Shown: positions 1-9,292, counted from the first letter of the stretch. The stretch is DNA of 64,000 bases from an uncultured Roseobacter sp. (GCF_947492555.1 NZ_CANLNE010000001.1:930001-994000), one strand, 5' to 3'. Numbers and translations: made by a program. The notes: generated by a model from the letters alone, not told the origin.

Positions 1-868
1 GCCGTGGCGCCATGTGCTTGTCGCGGCCGCGCAAAGAGCCTGCTCCGAAGGTGAACCGAACACCCAATGTGAAAACCCGGTCGTTCAATATCTCGATGTT
101 GCCCAACGGTGTGTTCGTCTCTTCCGTGTCCCAGAAGTCGACACCGGCGTAAACAGCACCTCTGGCAGACCCTATAATAGGCCGCTTGAACTGATGTTCC
201 AATTCAATACCGGCAATCCGAGACCAGGTAGGATCAGGATTCAAATCATCCGAATCCTGATGACCATCGGCAAGCCCAATCCGCGCGCTCAACCGTGTGT
301 GCCCATTGTTGAAGTAGTAGGCCCCAGATACACTAATGATGGTTGCATCATTAATGGTTTCTTCATCGTCCGCATCGACCTCCAATCGCCCAAGCTGCGC
401 CCCAATGCTCCAGCGGTCATTCACCCAGGCAGTCTCAATGCCCCAGACGGTGAAATCACCGTCGTCGAATGCGCTGACCGGGGTGAATTCGATGTCACCC
501 GCCACAGCAAATGCGCCAAAGTAGGCCGGACCATCTACCAGACCAAGCTGCACGGCCCTGGAGTTGCTGTATCTGAATGTATCGTCAGTCAGATTACCGG
601 AAGGTAGCGTGTCTGGAGCATCGCTGCGACTGCGGTCCAAGCTGAACTGCACCCGACCTCGCTTTGCAAAAGGCAGTGCCAGACGCGCGGCCACATCAAA
701 GCGATCAAACTCAGGAGCTTCGACTGTCGGTGCCAACCCGTTCCCGGATCGGCCGTAGTCGCTATGCGAAATGTCCAATTCGCCCATAATTGGCCTGGGT
801 TCGGCATTTTGCGCCGAAACCCCGAGAGGCAACACCATCAAGACGGCAGAAAGAGGGGGGAAACGCAT
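1..868 (-). CDS. Outer-membrane beta-barrel protein, C-terminus beyond window edge
   Basis: An uninterrupted minus-strand frame runs from ATG at 868 off the left edge, giving at least 289 residues. It begins with a signal peptide (MRFPPLSAVLMVLPLGVSAQ) and continues with alternating polar/aromatic strands, for example FDVAARLALPF, RVQFSLDRS, GAYYFNNG and DRVFTLGVRFTFG, which is the amphipathic pattern of an outer-membrane barrel. A GGAG ribosome site lies 9 nt before the ATG. I do not recognise a specific porin family; it may be a small porin or an outer-membrane transport protein. The frame shows no break, so it looks functional. The end of the gene is not visible. Confidence 0.7.
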   Translation of the reverse strand, partial: MRFPPLSAVLMVLPLGVSAQNAEPRPIMGELDISHSDYGRSGNGLAPTVEAPEFDRFDVAARLALPFAKRGRVQFSLDRSRSDAPDTLPSGNLTDDTFRYSNSRAVQLGLVDGPAYFGAFAVAGDIEFTPVSAFDDGDFTVWGIETAWVNDRWSIGAQLGRLEVDADDEETINDATIISVSGAYYFNNGHTRLSARIGLADGHQDSDDLNPDPTWSRIAGIELEHQFKRPIIGSARGAVYAGVDFWDTEETNTPLGNIEILNDRVFTLGVRFTFGAGSLRGRDKHMAPR

Positions 869-935
869 TTCAGGAAACTCCAAATTGGTAACTTGGTACC
901 AAAACACCATTACATGTAAATTATGTCAAGGAATG
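869..935 (-). promoter_or_regulatory. Promoter with palindromic operator for the outer-membrane protein
   Basis: Reading the minus strand, TTGACA (924-929) is a consensus -35 element, followed by an AT-rich stretch. Between it and the ATG is the perfect 10-bp palindrome TTGGTACCAA (893-902), with a partial direct copy TTGGTAAC at 885-892. The palindrome would overlap or closely follow the transcription start, which suits a repressor site of the GntR or LacI kind. The -10 element is not clear, and the regulator is unknown. Confidence 0.4.
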
Positions 936-1308
936 CGTGACCTGCTCTTTTCGTTTCGCCTGTCATTGTGTTCTGTCTGCCCTTCAGGGAGGTGCATCCG
1001 TGGTTTCAGCCAGCAGACAAGTCCGGCAGTTGGTCCGCGCTGTTTACCGACTCTCGCTGAACGGACACAGCAGCTGGCCTACCTCGGGTGATCGATTCCG
1101 CCGAAAACCAGATGCAAGACCACGCACCGCACATCGCGCGGTGACTTTGGCCGGCGTTCTGGCGACACGAGCGCCCAAAAGGGATCATGGGATGAGAGTG
1201 TCTTGTGCGGCCCGACCATCGCGAGCTAAAGACGCAGATGCCGCAGATATTGACGAAGTTTCTTCTTTGATTACTCAGCGGCACCGTCAGAAATGCGCCG
1301 CGGCACCG
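936..1308. other. Intergenic region, no gene found
   Basis: Stop-rich in the frames that would suit a gene. Minus-strand reading just downstream of the FAD oxidase stop shows a short tandem repeat of TGACGGTGCCGC (about 1279-1308), probably a small duplication of a gene end. No terminator or RNA was recognised. Confidence 0.3.
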
Positions 1309-2706
1309 TCAAAGAATTTTACCTGGGTTCATGATGTTCTGAGGATCCAGCGCCTGTTTGATCGCGCCCATCACCTCAGTGGCCTCTCCGATTTCCTTCA
1401 CGAGGTAGGGCCGCTTGCCCTGACCGATGCCATGTTCACCGGTACAGGTGCCGTCCATCGAAATCGCAAGATCATTGAGCCAACTGACAAATCCTGCGGC
1501 CCTTTCCAGCTCATCGGCATCCGACATGTCCACCAGCAGTGACACGTGAAAATTACCATCCCCTGCGTGTCCCAGGATCGGCGCAATCAGGCCAAGCTCT
1601 GACACGCGCCGCTGTGCTTTGCCCACGCAATCGGCCAGACACGAAATTGGCACACAGACGTCCGTGGCGATCCCCTGTGACCCCGGTCGGTACTGCAGCA
1701 TCGCCCAATAGGCATCATGGCGGGCTTGCCAGAGCTTGTTGCGCTCCTCTGTCGTGGTGGTTGCCTGATACCCGACGCCACCCTGCTCCTCCGCCAGCGC
1801 CCCGAAAATCTCTGCCTGCTCGACAACGCTGGCATCGGTTCCGTGGAATTCAAGCAGCAGCAGCGGCGTTTCGGGCAAATCGAGTTTGGAATAGGCGTTC
1901 ACCGCCTTGACCGTCGTGTCATCCAGCAATTCGATCCGCGCAACCGGCAAGCCATATTGGATCACGGACATGACCGTCCGACAGGCGGCATCAACCGACG
2001 GAAAAGAGCAGCTTGCAGAGCTGATCGCCTCCGGGATGCCCTGCAATTGCAGGGTGATCTCTGTGATCAGGCACAAGGTACCTTCAGAACCCACCAGCAG
2101 CCGCGTCAGGTCATACCCGGCAGAAGACTTGCGCGCGCGCGTGCCGGTCCGAATGATCCGACCATCCGCCATGACCGCCTCAACCGCCAGCACATTGTCT
2201 TTCATCGTGCCATAACGCACCGCATTGGTCCCGGAGGCGTTGGTTGCTGCCATCCCGCCCAGCGATGCATTGGCCCCCGGATCGATCGGGAAGAACAAGC
2301 CCTGGTCGCGTAAATGCGTGTTCAGCGCTTCGCGCGTGACACCGGGTTGCACCCGGCAGTCGAGGTCACCCGCGTTTACTTCCAGCACGCGGTCCAGCTG
2401 GCTGACGTCGATGCATATGCCTCCCGCCGGTGCATTCACATGGCCTTCCAGCGAGGTGCCAGTGCCATAAGGGATCACCGGGACGCGGTGCTGCGCACAG
2501 GTTTTGACGATCTCCGACACCTCCTGCGTCGAAGCGGGGAAGACAACGGCATCGGGGGGCTGGTTCTCGATCCAGGTCGTGGTGTGTCCGTGCTGTTCGC
2601 GGATTGCGGCACCGGTCTGGAACCGTTCGCCAAACTGCTGTTTGAGCACACCCAACGCCGTCTCGATCCCCGTGTCATTGCGCGGCAAGCTTGCGTGTTT
2701 AACCAT
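1309..2706 (-). CDS. FAD-linked 2-hydroxyacid oxidase/dehydrogenase (GlcD/DLD family)
   Basis: 465 residues; a flavoprotein of the VAO/PCMH type that oxidises D-lactate, glycolate or a related 2-hydroxyacid. The FAD pyrophosphate loop PYGTGTSLEGH lies near residue 80, followed by the second FAD segment GGMAATNASGTNAVRYG. The C-terminal FAD-oxidase domain carries GHAGDGNFHVS and GEHGIGQGK, whose His residues bind substrate or metal in the family, and it ends in the usual DPQNIMNPGKIL. The ATG at 2706 is chosen because GAGGGGAGG lies about 7 nt upstream; a longer frame to 2799 would overlap ggt. It is the last gene of a three-gene minus-strand operon with ggt and a 2-hydroxyacid dehydrogenase, so a role in 2-hydroxyacid turnover is inferred. 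The exact substrate is unknown. Confidence 0.88.
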   Translation of the reverse strand: MVKHASLPRNDTGIETALGVLKQQFGERFQTGAAIREQHGHTTTWIENQPPDAVVFPASTQEVSEIVKTCAQHRVPVIPYGTGTSLEGHVNAPAGGICIDVSQLDRVLEVNAGDLDCRVQPGVTREALNTHLRDQGLFFPIDPGANASLGGMAATNASGTNAVRYGTMKDNVLAVEAVMADGRIIRTGTRARKSSAGYDLTRLLVGSEGTLCLITEITLQLQGIPEAISSASCSFPSVDAACRTVMSVIQYGLPVARIELLDDTTVKAVNAYSKLDLPETPLLLLEFHGTDASVVEQAEIFGALAEEQGGVGYQATTTTEERNKLWQARHDAYWAMLQYRPGSQGIATDVCVPISCLADCVGKAQRRVSELGLIAPILGHAGDGNFHVSLLVDMSDADELERAAGFVSWLNDLAISMDGTCTGEHGIGQGKRPYLVKEIGEATEVMGAIKQALDPQNIMNPGKIL

Positions 2707-2731
2707 GGTCAGCCTCCCCTCTCCGCCCGGG

Positions 2732-4510
2732 TCACTGCCCGAGCGCGATCCCTTCACGACGCGGGTCCGCACCACCCTGCAGACCGTCCCCAATAGCAAT
2801 CGCGTGTAGGCCGGAGGTCAGTGCCCTGCTGCCAACCTCATACCCCAGAGCTGTCAAGGGCTCTGTCAAAGCCTCTGCCGAGGTGCCTTCTTCCACGTCA
2901 TACTTGCCGAACCGGTTGACGGCATGTGGCACCGCAACGGCCTGTTGTACGTCCAGGCCCCAGTCGAGATAGGCAATGATGCTTTGCGCAACATAGCCGA
3001 TGATGCGGCTGCCGCCGGGGCTGCCAATGGCCAGTACCGGCGCGCCATCTTTCATCACGATGGTCGGCGCCATGGAGGAGCGCGGTCGCTTGCCGGGCTC
3101 GACCCGGTTGGCCACCGGCACGCCATCCACATGGCTGCGGAAGGAAAAGTCGGTCAGCTCGTTGTTCAGCAGAAAGCCCCGTACCATCAGTCGGCTGCCA
3201 AAGCCATTTTCGATGGTTGTGGTCATGGAGGCGACGTTGCCCGCCGCATCCACGATCACGAAATGCGATGTCGACGGCAGTTCGATAGAGGCGTCATCCG
3301 CCCAATTCAGCGCGTGATCGAACTCAGGCGCACCAGGGCTGACTTCTGGCAAGGCGTCATCGCCTGCAAGCAACTTCGCGCGCTCGGCCAGATAGGTCTG
3401 ATCCACCAGACCCTCTGTGGGCACCGGCACAAAATCGCTGTCGGCCATGTAGCGCCCGCGGTCCGCAAAAGCGAGCCGCGCGGCATCGCCCATGAGACGA
3501 CGCACTTCCACGTCATCCGGCCCGGCAGAGAGGTCATAGGCATCAAGCATGCCAAGAATCTGACCGACGGTCAGCGCCCCCGAAGAGGGCGGTCCCATGC
3601 CGCAGACATCATGCGCACGGTAGCTCACACAGACGGGTGCGCGTTCTTTGACCGCGTAAATGCCCAGATCAACGGTGGACAGAACCCCCGGGTTGCCTTC
3701 GGCCTGCTGCACGGTTGCGACGATGTCGGCAGCGATGTCACCGGTGTAGAAGGCGCGCGCGCCGTTATCGGCCATGGCCTGAAGCGTTTCGGCATAGGCA
3801 GGGTTTTTCAGCAGGTCGCCTGCGGCCAGAGGTGTCCCACCCGGCAGGAAGTAGTCGGCTGTCGTGCCAAACCGCCCCAGCCGTTCCGCATCCCCTTCGA
3901 TCAACCCGGCAAGGCGCGGTGAGACGTCGAACCCTTCTTCGGCCCGTTCAATTGCCGGCGCCAAAAGGTCCGCCCATTCCAGCGCGCCCCATCGCACATG
4001 CACTTCTTCCATCAAGGCAGGCGTTCCGGGGGTGCCCACGGACAGCCCGCCAACAACGGCATCAAAAAAGCCAAGCGGCTCCCCGTCGCCATCCTGAAAC
4101 AGGCGGGGTGTCGCCGCCAATGGGGCCGTTTCGCGACCATCAAGGGTCGTCAATGTTCCGGTTGCGGCGTCGAAATAGACCAGAAAGGCACCGCCCCCCA
4201 GGCCGGAGGATTGCGGCTCTACCAGCCCGAGCATCGCCTGCACGGCAACCAGCGCGTCCGCCGCCGTACCGCCCTTGGCCAGCACATCCGCCCCGGCCTT
4301 CACGGCCCATGGATTGGCCGCAGCCACCATCCAGTTGTCAGCCTCAACAGGCTGTCCTGCAAATTTCGCCTCCAGCGCCGCGGCAACTTCAGGCGAGATC
4401 GCCTGAAAAGCCCCCTGTGTGGCGGCTTCGGGCTGAACCGCGTCCGCAGCCTGCTGGGCATGCGCCGCCGTGGCGGCAAGAAAGGCAAGTCCTGTCAGTA
4501 AGTATCGCAT
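2732..4510 (-). CDS. ggt: Gamma-glutamyltransferase, periplasmic
   Basis: 592 residues with a clear signal peptide (MRYLLTGLAFLAATAAHAQQ), so the product is exported. In this family the precursor self-cleaves and the new N-terminal Thr of the small subunit attacks the gamma-glutamyl bond of glutathione and similar compounds. The predicted nucleophile is Thr414 in STSHFVIVD, and the small-subunit signature AIGSPGGSRIIGY is present. The substrate-binding Arg is seen in LDGRETAP near residue 126. Length fits the family and no frame breaks are seen. It lies 25 nt upstream of the FAD oxidase and 27 nt downstream of the dehydrogenase gene, so the three are probably cotranscribed. A role in salvaging glutamate and cysteine from exogenous glutathione is the default expectation. 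Confidence 0.93.
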   Translation of the reverse strand: MRYLLTGLAFLAATAAHAQQAADAVQPEAATQGAFQAISPEVAAALEAKFAGQPVEADNWMVAAANPWAVKAGADVLAKGGTAADALVAVQAMLGLVEPQSSGLGGGAFLVYFDAATGTLTTLDGRETAPLAATPRLFQDGDGEPLGFFDAVVGGLSVGTPGTPALMEEVHVRWGALEWADLLAPAIERAEEGFDVSPRLAGLIEGDAERLGRFGTTADYFLPGGTPLAAGDLLKNPAYAETLQAMADNGARAFYTGDIAADIVATVQQAEGNPGVLSTVDLGIYAVKERAPVCVSYRAHDVCGMGPPSSGALTVGQILGMLDAYDLSAGPDDVEVRRLMGDAARLAFADRGRYMADSDFVPVPTEGLVDQTYLAERAKLLAGDDALPEVSPGAPEFDHALNWADDASIELPSTSHFVIVDAAGNVASMTTTIENGFGSRLMVRGFLLNNELTDFSFRSHVDGVPVANRVEPGKRPRSSMAPTIVMKDGAPVLAIGSPGGSRIIGYVAQSIIAYLDWGLDVQQAVAVPHAVNRFGKYDVEEGTSAEALTEPLTALGYEVGSRALTSGLHAIAIGDGLQGGADPRREGIALGQ

Positions 4511-4537
4511 GGTCTCTCCAATCTGGTGGCTAAGATA

Positions 4538-5524
4538 TCAAAGCATTGACGGAATGACCTGGTCCGGTGGTCGATGACCATCGTCGAAGGTCTTGATATT
4601 GATGATGACTTTCTCACCCATCTCGATCCGCCCTTCGCGCGTGGCGGACCCCATATGCGGCAGCAGCACCACATTGCCCAACTGGCGCAGACGGGGGTTC
4701 ACATGGGTGCCGCGTTCATAGACGTCGAGACCGGCACCGGCGATCTCGCCCGCCCGTAACATACGGGTCAGCGCGCTTTCGTCGATCACCTCACCGCGCG
4801 AGGTGTTCACGATCACAGCCTCTGGTTTCATCAGTTTGAGCCGCCGCGCGTTCATCAGATGGAAGGTGGAAGGCGTTGCAGGGCAATTGATGGACACCAC
4901 ATCCATGCGCGCCACCATCTGGTCCAGGCTGTCCCAATAGGTGGCCTCCAGCTCCTGCTCTACTTCCGGACGCAGACGGCGGCGATTGTGGTAGTGCACC
5001 TGCATCCCGAAGGCGGCAGCCCGGCGCGCCACGGCCTGCCCGATCCGCCCCATGCCAAGAATGCCCAGCCGGCGGCCCGCGACCCGCCCACCCAAAAAGG
5101 CGGTAGGGGCCCAGCCGTCCCAGTCGCCCGACTGCATCACGCTCAACCCTTCCGGCATCCGGCGTAAAACCGCCAGCATCAGCGCCATGGTCATATCCGC
5201 CGTGTCATCGGTCAGAACACCCGGTGTGTTGGACACCAGCACACCGCGTTGGCGGGCCGTTGCCACGTCGATATGGTCCACCCCTGCACCGTAATTCGCA
5301 ATCAGCTTCAGACGGTCGCCCGCCTGTGTGATCAGGGCAGAATCGATCTCGTCCGTCACCGTGGGCACCAATACGTCCGCAGCCTTCATCGCCTTGGCGA
5401 GATCCGCCCGGCTCATCGGGGCATCATCGTCGCGCAGGGTCACGTCAAACAGCTCTGACAGGCGGGTTTCCACCACCTCCGGTAACCGTCGCGTAACGAC
5501 AACACTCAGCTTTGGCTTTGACAT
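4538..5524 (-). CDS. D-2-hydroxyacid dehydrogenase (glyoxylate/hydroxypyruvate reductase type)
   Basis: 328 residues; a cytosolic NAD(P)H enzyme that interconverts 2-ketoacids and D-2-hydroxyacids. The dinucleotide fold motif GMGRIGQAVARR is present, as is the catalytic triad: Arg in NTSRGEVID, Glu in LDVYERG and His in LLPHMGSAT. The ATG at 5524 has GGGGAGG about 9 nt upstream and is preferred over a longer in-frame start at 5593. It is the first gene of the minus-strand operon with ggt and the FAD oxidase. A paired reductase and oxidase for 2-hydroxyacids in one operon suggests handling of glyoxylate/glycolate-like compounds, but the substrate is inferred. Confidence 0.88.
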   Translation of the reverse strand: MSKPKLSVVVTRRLPEVVETRLSELFDVTLRDDDAPMSRADLAKAMKAADVLVPTVTDEIDSALITQAGDRLKLIANYGAGVDHIDVATARQRGVLVSNTPGVLTDDTADMTMALMLAVLRRMPEGLSVMQSGDWDGWAPTAFLGGRVAGRRLGILGMGRIGQAVARRAAAFGMQVHYHNRRRLRPEVEQELEATYWDSLDQMVARMDVVSINCPATPSTFHLMNARRLKLMKPEAVIVNTSRGEVIDESALTRMLRAGEIAGAGLDVYERGTHVNPRLRQLGNVVLLPHMGSATREGRIEMGEKVIINIKTFDDGHRPPDQVIPSML

Positions 5525-5642
5525 TTCGAGCCTCCCCGGACTTGGCGCACCAGCCTGTTTTGTGCCATGGTGGCCGAGATGGCGACGGGGCACAAGAACC
5601 TCGCGTCAGCAAACGGACAATTTACGAATAACAGGCAGTGTC

Positions 5643-6146
5643 ATGACCAAATACCTCCTTGCAGCCCTTGTCGGGGCCTTGTCCCTTGCCTGTATGGGCA
5701 CGCCCGGCATCGCGCGAGACACAGGGCCCGTGACCAACCTGCCGCTGCCGCGATTTGTGTCGATGAAAGCCTCCGAAGGGAATGCGCGCCGCGGTCCGTC
5801 CCTGACCCACCGGATCGACTGGGTATTCAAGCATCGCGATATGCCCTTGCAGATCACCGCAGAGCACGGCCATTGGCGGCGGGTCGAGGATCGCGAAGGT
5901 CAGGGCGGGTGGATTCACTATTCACTGCTTTCGGGAGTACGGACGGTGATCGTGGAAAAAGACATGCTGCCGCTACATATGCGCCCGGATGCGGAAACGC
6001 CCGTCACTGTAGCTCTCGAAGCCGGTGTCATCGCCCGACTGGGCAAATGCGGCCCGGAATGGTGCCAACTCAAATCAGGAGGCTATCGTGGTTGGGCACC
6101 CAAATCGCGCCTCTGGGGCGTCAAGCCGGATGAAATTCGGGACTAA
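5643..6146 (+). CDS. Secreted bacterial SH3-domain protein
   Basis: 167 residues with a signal peptide (MTKYLLAALVGALSLACMG). Two SH3-like segments follow. The first includes VSMKASEGNARRGPSLTHRIDW and a Trp-rich strand region (GHWRRVEDREGQGGWIH); the second begins KDMLPLHMRPDAETPV and ends GYRGWAPKSRLWGV. This matches the exported SH3 family common in Rhodobacterales, thought to bind cell-wall or periplasmic ligands. The gene is divergent from the 2-hydroxyacid dehydrogenase, sharing the 118-bp region between them. A longer in-frame start exists at 5328, but it lies inside the dehydrogenase gene and lacks the signal peptide at its N-terminus. No partner gene is evident. Confidence 0.85.
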   Translation: MTKYLLAALVGALSLACMGTPGIARDTGPVTNLPLPRFVSMKASEGNARRGPSLTHRIDWVFKHRDMPLQITAEHGHWRRVEDREGQGGWIHYSLLSGVRTVIVEKDMLPLHMRPDAETPVTVALEAGVIARLGKCGPEWCQLKSGGYRGWAPKSRLWGVKPDEIRD

Positions 6147-6235
6147 TGGCGTGATCTGATTTTACATCGTATGGCTTGTACCTAACGCGCGCAAAGCTAG
6201 GGTGGCGGAAAACTGGACTGTTTGGAGCCCGCGCG

Positions 6236-7228
6236 ATGCGTATGATCAGCTATGAGAATTTTGGCAAGGCATCCGACGTCTTGCACCTGTCGGACCAGGA
6301 TCTGCCAGCTCCACGAAGGGGCGAGGTATGCGTAGAGCTGGCCTATTCGGGGGTGAACCCCTCAGACGTGAAGGCCCGCGCTGGTTCCCGCCCCGGCGTA
6401 ACCAAACCGCCGTTTCCGCAGATTGTGCCGCACAGCGACGGCGCAGGCGTCATCTCCGCCGTGGGCCCGGGCGTGGATTCCGCTCGGATCGGCGAACGGG
6501 TGTGGATATGGAACGGGCAATGGCAACGTGCCTTTGGCACAGCCGCCAGCCACATCGTGCTGCCCGACGAACAGGCTGTGGCCTTACCGGACAGTGTCAG
6601 TTTAGAGACCGGCGCAATCCTTGGCATTCCAGGCCTGACGGCGGCACACACCGTGTTTGGCGGCGGTGAGATTACCGGGCAGACCGTCGTCATTCACGGC
6701 GGAGCGGGCACTGTTGGATACCTCGCCATCCAGCTCGCAAAGTGGGGCGGCGCCAAGGTCATAACCACCGCCCGCGGTGCCGGAATGGCGCGCTGTGCAT
6801 CCGCCGGGGCAGATGTTGTTCTGGACTACAAAGCAGACGATCTAGCCGATCAGATATTGGCGGCCAACAATGGGGACCTGGTGACGCGGATCATCGAAGT
6901 GGAGTTCGGCCAGAATATTGCAACGGACACCGCGGTCATTGCGCCAAATGGGACCATCGCCGCTTATGGGTCAGCGCTGAACATGACCCCCAGCCTTCCG
7001 TTCTATCCTCTGCTGTTCAAAGCCGTAACGATTGACATCGTGCTGATCTATCTGCTTCGTAAGACCGAACGGATACGCGCGATCGACAAGCTGCACAGCG
7101 CCCTCGCTGACGGGGCTCTGGACTGCCCAGTGCAGAAAGTCTTTGGCCTCAAGGACGCTGCTTTGGCACATGAAGCCGTTGAAGCAGGTGGGCGCGCCGG
7201 TGCAGTTCTGATCAACGTCGCAGGGTGA
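6236..7228 (+). CDS. NADPH:quinone oxidoreductase-like MDR protein
   Basis: 330 residues; a zinc-independent medium-chain dehydrogenase/reductase of the quinone-oxidoreductase kind that uses NADPH to reduce quinones or enones. Family features are the N-terminal GroES-like fold with AYSGVNPSDVKARAG, the nucleotide-binding motif VVIHGGAGTVGYLAIQLAKWGGAKVI, and loss of the structural-zinc Cys cluster. The ATG at 6236 has GGAG about 9 nt upstream; a longer start at 6176 has no such support. It is a single gene between the SH3 protein and tRNA-Gln. Physiological substrate unknown. Confidence 0.87.
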   Translation: MRMISYENFGKASDVLHLSDQDLPAPRRGEVCVELAYSGVNPSDVKARAGSRPGVTKPPFPQIVPHSDGAGVISAVGPGVDSARIGERVWIWNGQWQRAFGTAASHIVLPDEQAVALPDSVSLETGAILGIPGLTAAHTVFGGGEITGQTVVIHGGAGTVGYLAIQLAKWGGAKVITTARGAGMARCASAGADVVLDYKADDLADQILAANNGDLVTRIIEVEFGQNIATDTAVIAPNGTIAAYGSALNMTPSLPFYPLLFKAVTIDIVLIYLLRKTERIRAIDKLHSALADGALDCPVQKVFGLKDAALAHEAVEAGGRAGAVLINVAG

Positions 7229-7405
7229 TACCGTGCGAAGTCAGCTATCAGCACGCCGCATAGTATAGTCCAGACGCGGTTGTGATCACCCTCAACATCA
7301 ATGCACGAACGTGGTCTGGCAAAAACTTGAGGATAACAGAAGCGGTTTTTTCTCGAAATCAGGTCTTGCGCGTCTGGCCAGAGAGGCTTAATTACCGGCC
7401 CACGT

Positions 7406-7480
7406 TGGGATGTAGCCAAGTGGTAAGGCAACTGTTTTTGGTACAGTGTACCGTAGGTTCGAATCCTACCATCCCAGCCA
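7406..7480 (+). tRNA. tRNA-Gln (anticodon TTG)
   Basis: 75-nt cloverleaf with acceptor arms TGGGATG and CATCCCA, D arm GCC...GGC, anticodon stem ACTGT/ACAGT around loop TTTTGGT (anticodon TTG), T arm GTAGG-TTCGAAT-CCTAC, discriminator G and encoded CCA. A serine-recombinase element starts directly at its 3' end, and 6 nt of the tRNA end are part of a repeated att-like core. Confidence 0.97.
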
Positions 7481-7496
7481 AACACTCCTGACATTT
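7475..7496 (+). repeat. att-like core, left copy (overlaps tRNA-Gln 3' end)
   Basis: The 22 bases from the last 6 nt of tRNA-Gln onward (starting CAGCCAAACACTCCTG, ending ACATTT) recur exactly at 34338-34359. Imperfect similarity continues to about 7543. The position at a tRNA 3' end next to a recombinase gene marks it as a probable attachment site. Confidence 0.7.
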
Positions 7497-7543
7497 AAGC
7501 TAGCGAGAGACTGCCCCGCTATTGTGGCGTGTTTTTGGGCGCC

Positions 7544-8791
7544 TGGCACAGGCGGTTTCCGACAGAGACCCGCACGTGAGCGCAGATCAGGCCAATTTCA
7601 GGCCGTAGTCTCAGGTGGCGATTCCCACGGTACGAGTTTGGGGGGGTTTAGTAAGGTCTTGGCTTACGGCTTCGCAAGTTGCTCGCGCTGTTCTGACCAG
7701 ACGGCTGGGACACCCGACTTAATGAGACGGTCAGACGTCACCCCCTCCGACTGCTCACCAACTGCTATCGCGTCCAGGATGTCTGGCGCGAGCATCGCAA
7801 GATCAACAATATCCTGCACCCGGCGCTTTGATGTGCCCTCAGCCTGTGCGATCTCAGTGAATGTCTTGCCGGCAATAATCATCGCCATCCACCTCTGCGC
7901 TTTGACGATGTTCTGAACCAACGTCGGATCGACATCCGATGGCGCGTCCCCAAGATGCAGTTTCAGCTCGACACCGCGCCTGCGCATCCGGAAGGGCGAC
8001 ATGAGGATCAGTTCTTCTGTATTAATCCGGTCTGCATCACATTTAAGAACCGAGGTAAGTTTGGTCTGACACAACCGAACGGACACTTCTCCCGGGCTCA
8101 GGTCAGCGCGTTCGATCAGATGCAGACATTGCGTGGTCTGCCGGATGGCGTGCAGGTTAGCTGATTTGGCGGTGACGTCTGACGCGGGCAGATCACGGAC
8201 AAGCCGCGTTGCAACATCGTGGCGCTGCAGATGCTTTTTCACCAGATCGGCGATCAGCGCCTCCATCTGTTCCGCGGGCAACCGCCACGCATCCGGGTGC
8301 TTCCGGCTCCGGTCCTTCACCAGTCTGTGAGAGATGTAGTAGCGCAGACGCTTGCCATTCTTCCGGCTATGGCTGGGCGTCAAGCGGTCGCCGGTTTCAT
8401 CAAAGAGCTTTCCCGCCAGCGGCGATCGTATGGCCTTGCGCTTTGTGCCCCGGGCCTTTGCAGCTCCGTCTTTCAGCGTCTGCTGGACCTTGTCCCAGAT
8501 CACCGGGTCGACAATTGCCGAATGCTGTCCCTCGTAAACCTGCCCTTTGTGCCGGATGCGCCCTGCATAGATCGGGTTGCTCAAGAGATGATGGATGTGG
8601 CCGCGATCGAACGCTGTGCCACCGGAGACGCGCCCTGCCCTACGCACCCGCCGGCGTGACCTGAGACCGAGATCTTCCGCGCGCTCTTTCACGACCCGAA
8701 TGAGACCATGTTCCAGATACAGTTCATACAGAGCCCTGATGGTTTTCGCCTCGTCCACGTTGATCTTCAGCGTCCGGCCATCCGCCTCGTA
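7544..8791. repeat. 1,248-bp direct repeat, left copy (recombinase C-terminal region)
   Basis: This segment recurs in the same orientation at 34407-35654 with a constant offset of 26,863 bp. The predicted translations in every frame compared are the same, so the copies appear identical or nearly so. It covers the recombinase gene from just before its 3' end to the codons for the Tyr-Glu of GYEADG. Recombination between the copies would delete the intervening 26.9 kb. Confidence 0.85.
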
Positions 8792-9292
8792 GCCCAGCGG
8801 GACATTCCCACCCATCCAAAGCCCCTTGCGCTTGGAGGCCGCAATCTTGTCCCGGATGCGTTCGGCCGTGACCTCCCGCTCGAACTGGGCAAAGCTCAGA
8901 AGGACATTGAGGGTAAGCCGTCCCATGCTGGTGGCCGTGTTGAAGGACTGAGTGACCGAGACGAAGGACGCATCCGCCTGATCCAGGCGCTCGACCAGCT
9001 TGGCGAAGTCGGCCAGAGAGCGGGTCAACCGGTCGATCTTGTAGACGACGATCTGATCCACGCGCTTTTCATCCACCGCCTGCATCAAGCGATGTAATGA
9101 AGGGCGATCAAGATGGCCGCCGGAGATCCCGCCATCATCATAGTGGTCCGGCAGCAGTTCCCAGCCCTCATGCTTCTGGCTGGCGATATAGGCCTCACAG
9201 GCCTCTCGTTGCGCATCCAACGAGTTGAAGTCCTGATCCAGCCCCTCTTCGGAACTCTTCCGAGTATAGATGACACAGCGGATCCGACGCAT
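7664..9292 (-). CDS. Large serine recombinase (integrase of the tRNA-Gln element)
   Basis: 542 residues; a site-specific recombinase that would insert and excise the island. The N-terminal resolvase domain has YTRKSSEEG with probable catalytic Ser13, then the resolvase signatures DHYDDGGISG and VVYKIDRLTRSL. A recombinase domain follows (HHLLSNPIYAGRIRHKG), with a coiled C-terminal part. The ATG at 9292 overlaps the DUF2924 stop by one base (TGATG), which implies translational coupling; the longer frame to 9625 runs antisense-like through DUF2924 and is rejected. The order DUF3489-DUF2924-recombinase is a recurrent module in alphaproteobacterial genomes. Its 3' end points to tRNA-Gln. The last ~375 codons also exist as a truncated copy at 34527. 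Confidence 0.92.
   Translation of the reverse strand: MRRIRCVIYTRKSSEEGLDQDFNSLDAQREACEAYIASQKHEGWELLPDHYDDGGISGGHLDRPSLHRLMQAVDEKRVDQIVVYKIDRLTRSLADFAKLVERLDQADASFVSVTQSFNTATSMGRLTLNVLLSFAQFEREVTAERIRDKIAASKRKGLWMGGNVPLGYEADGRTLKINVDEAKTIRALYELYLEHGLIRVVKERAEDLGLRSRRRVRRAGRVSGGTAFDRGHIHHLLSNPIYAGRIRHKGQVYEGQHSAIVDPVIWDKVQQTLKDGAAKARGTKRKAIRSPLAGKLFDETGDRLTPSHSRKNGKRLRYYISHRLVKDRSRKHPDAWRLPAEQMEALIADLVKKHLQRHDVATRLVRDLPASDVTAKSANLHAIRQTTQCLHLIERADLSPGEVSVRLCQTKLTSVLKCDADRINTEELILMSPFRMRRRGVELKLHLGDAPSDVDPTLVQNIVKAQRWMAMIIAGKTFTEIAQAEGTSKRRVQDIVDLAMLAPDILDAIAVGEQSEGVTSDRLIKSGVPAVWSEQREQLAKP

Noticed and set aside
2924-4533. Long plus-strand frames (332 and 272 codons) opposite ggt
   Set aside because: Antisense shadows of the signal-peptide-bearing, motif-complete gamma-glutamyltransferase gene; Arg/Pro/His-rich composition.
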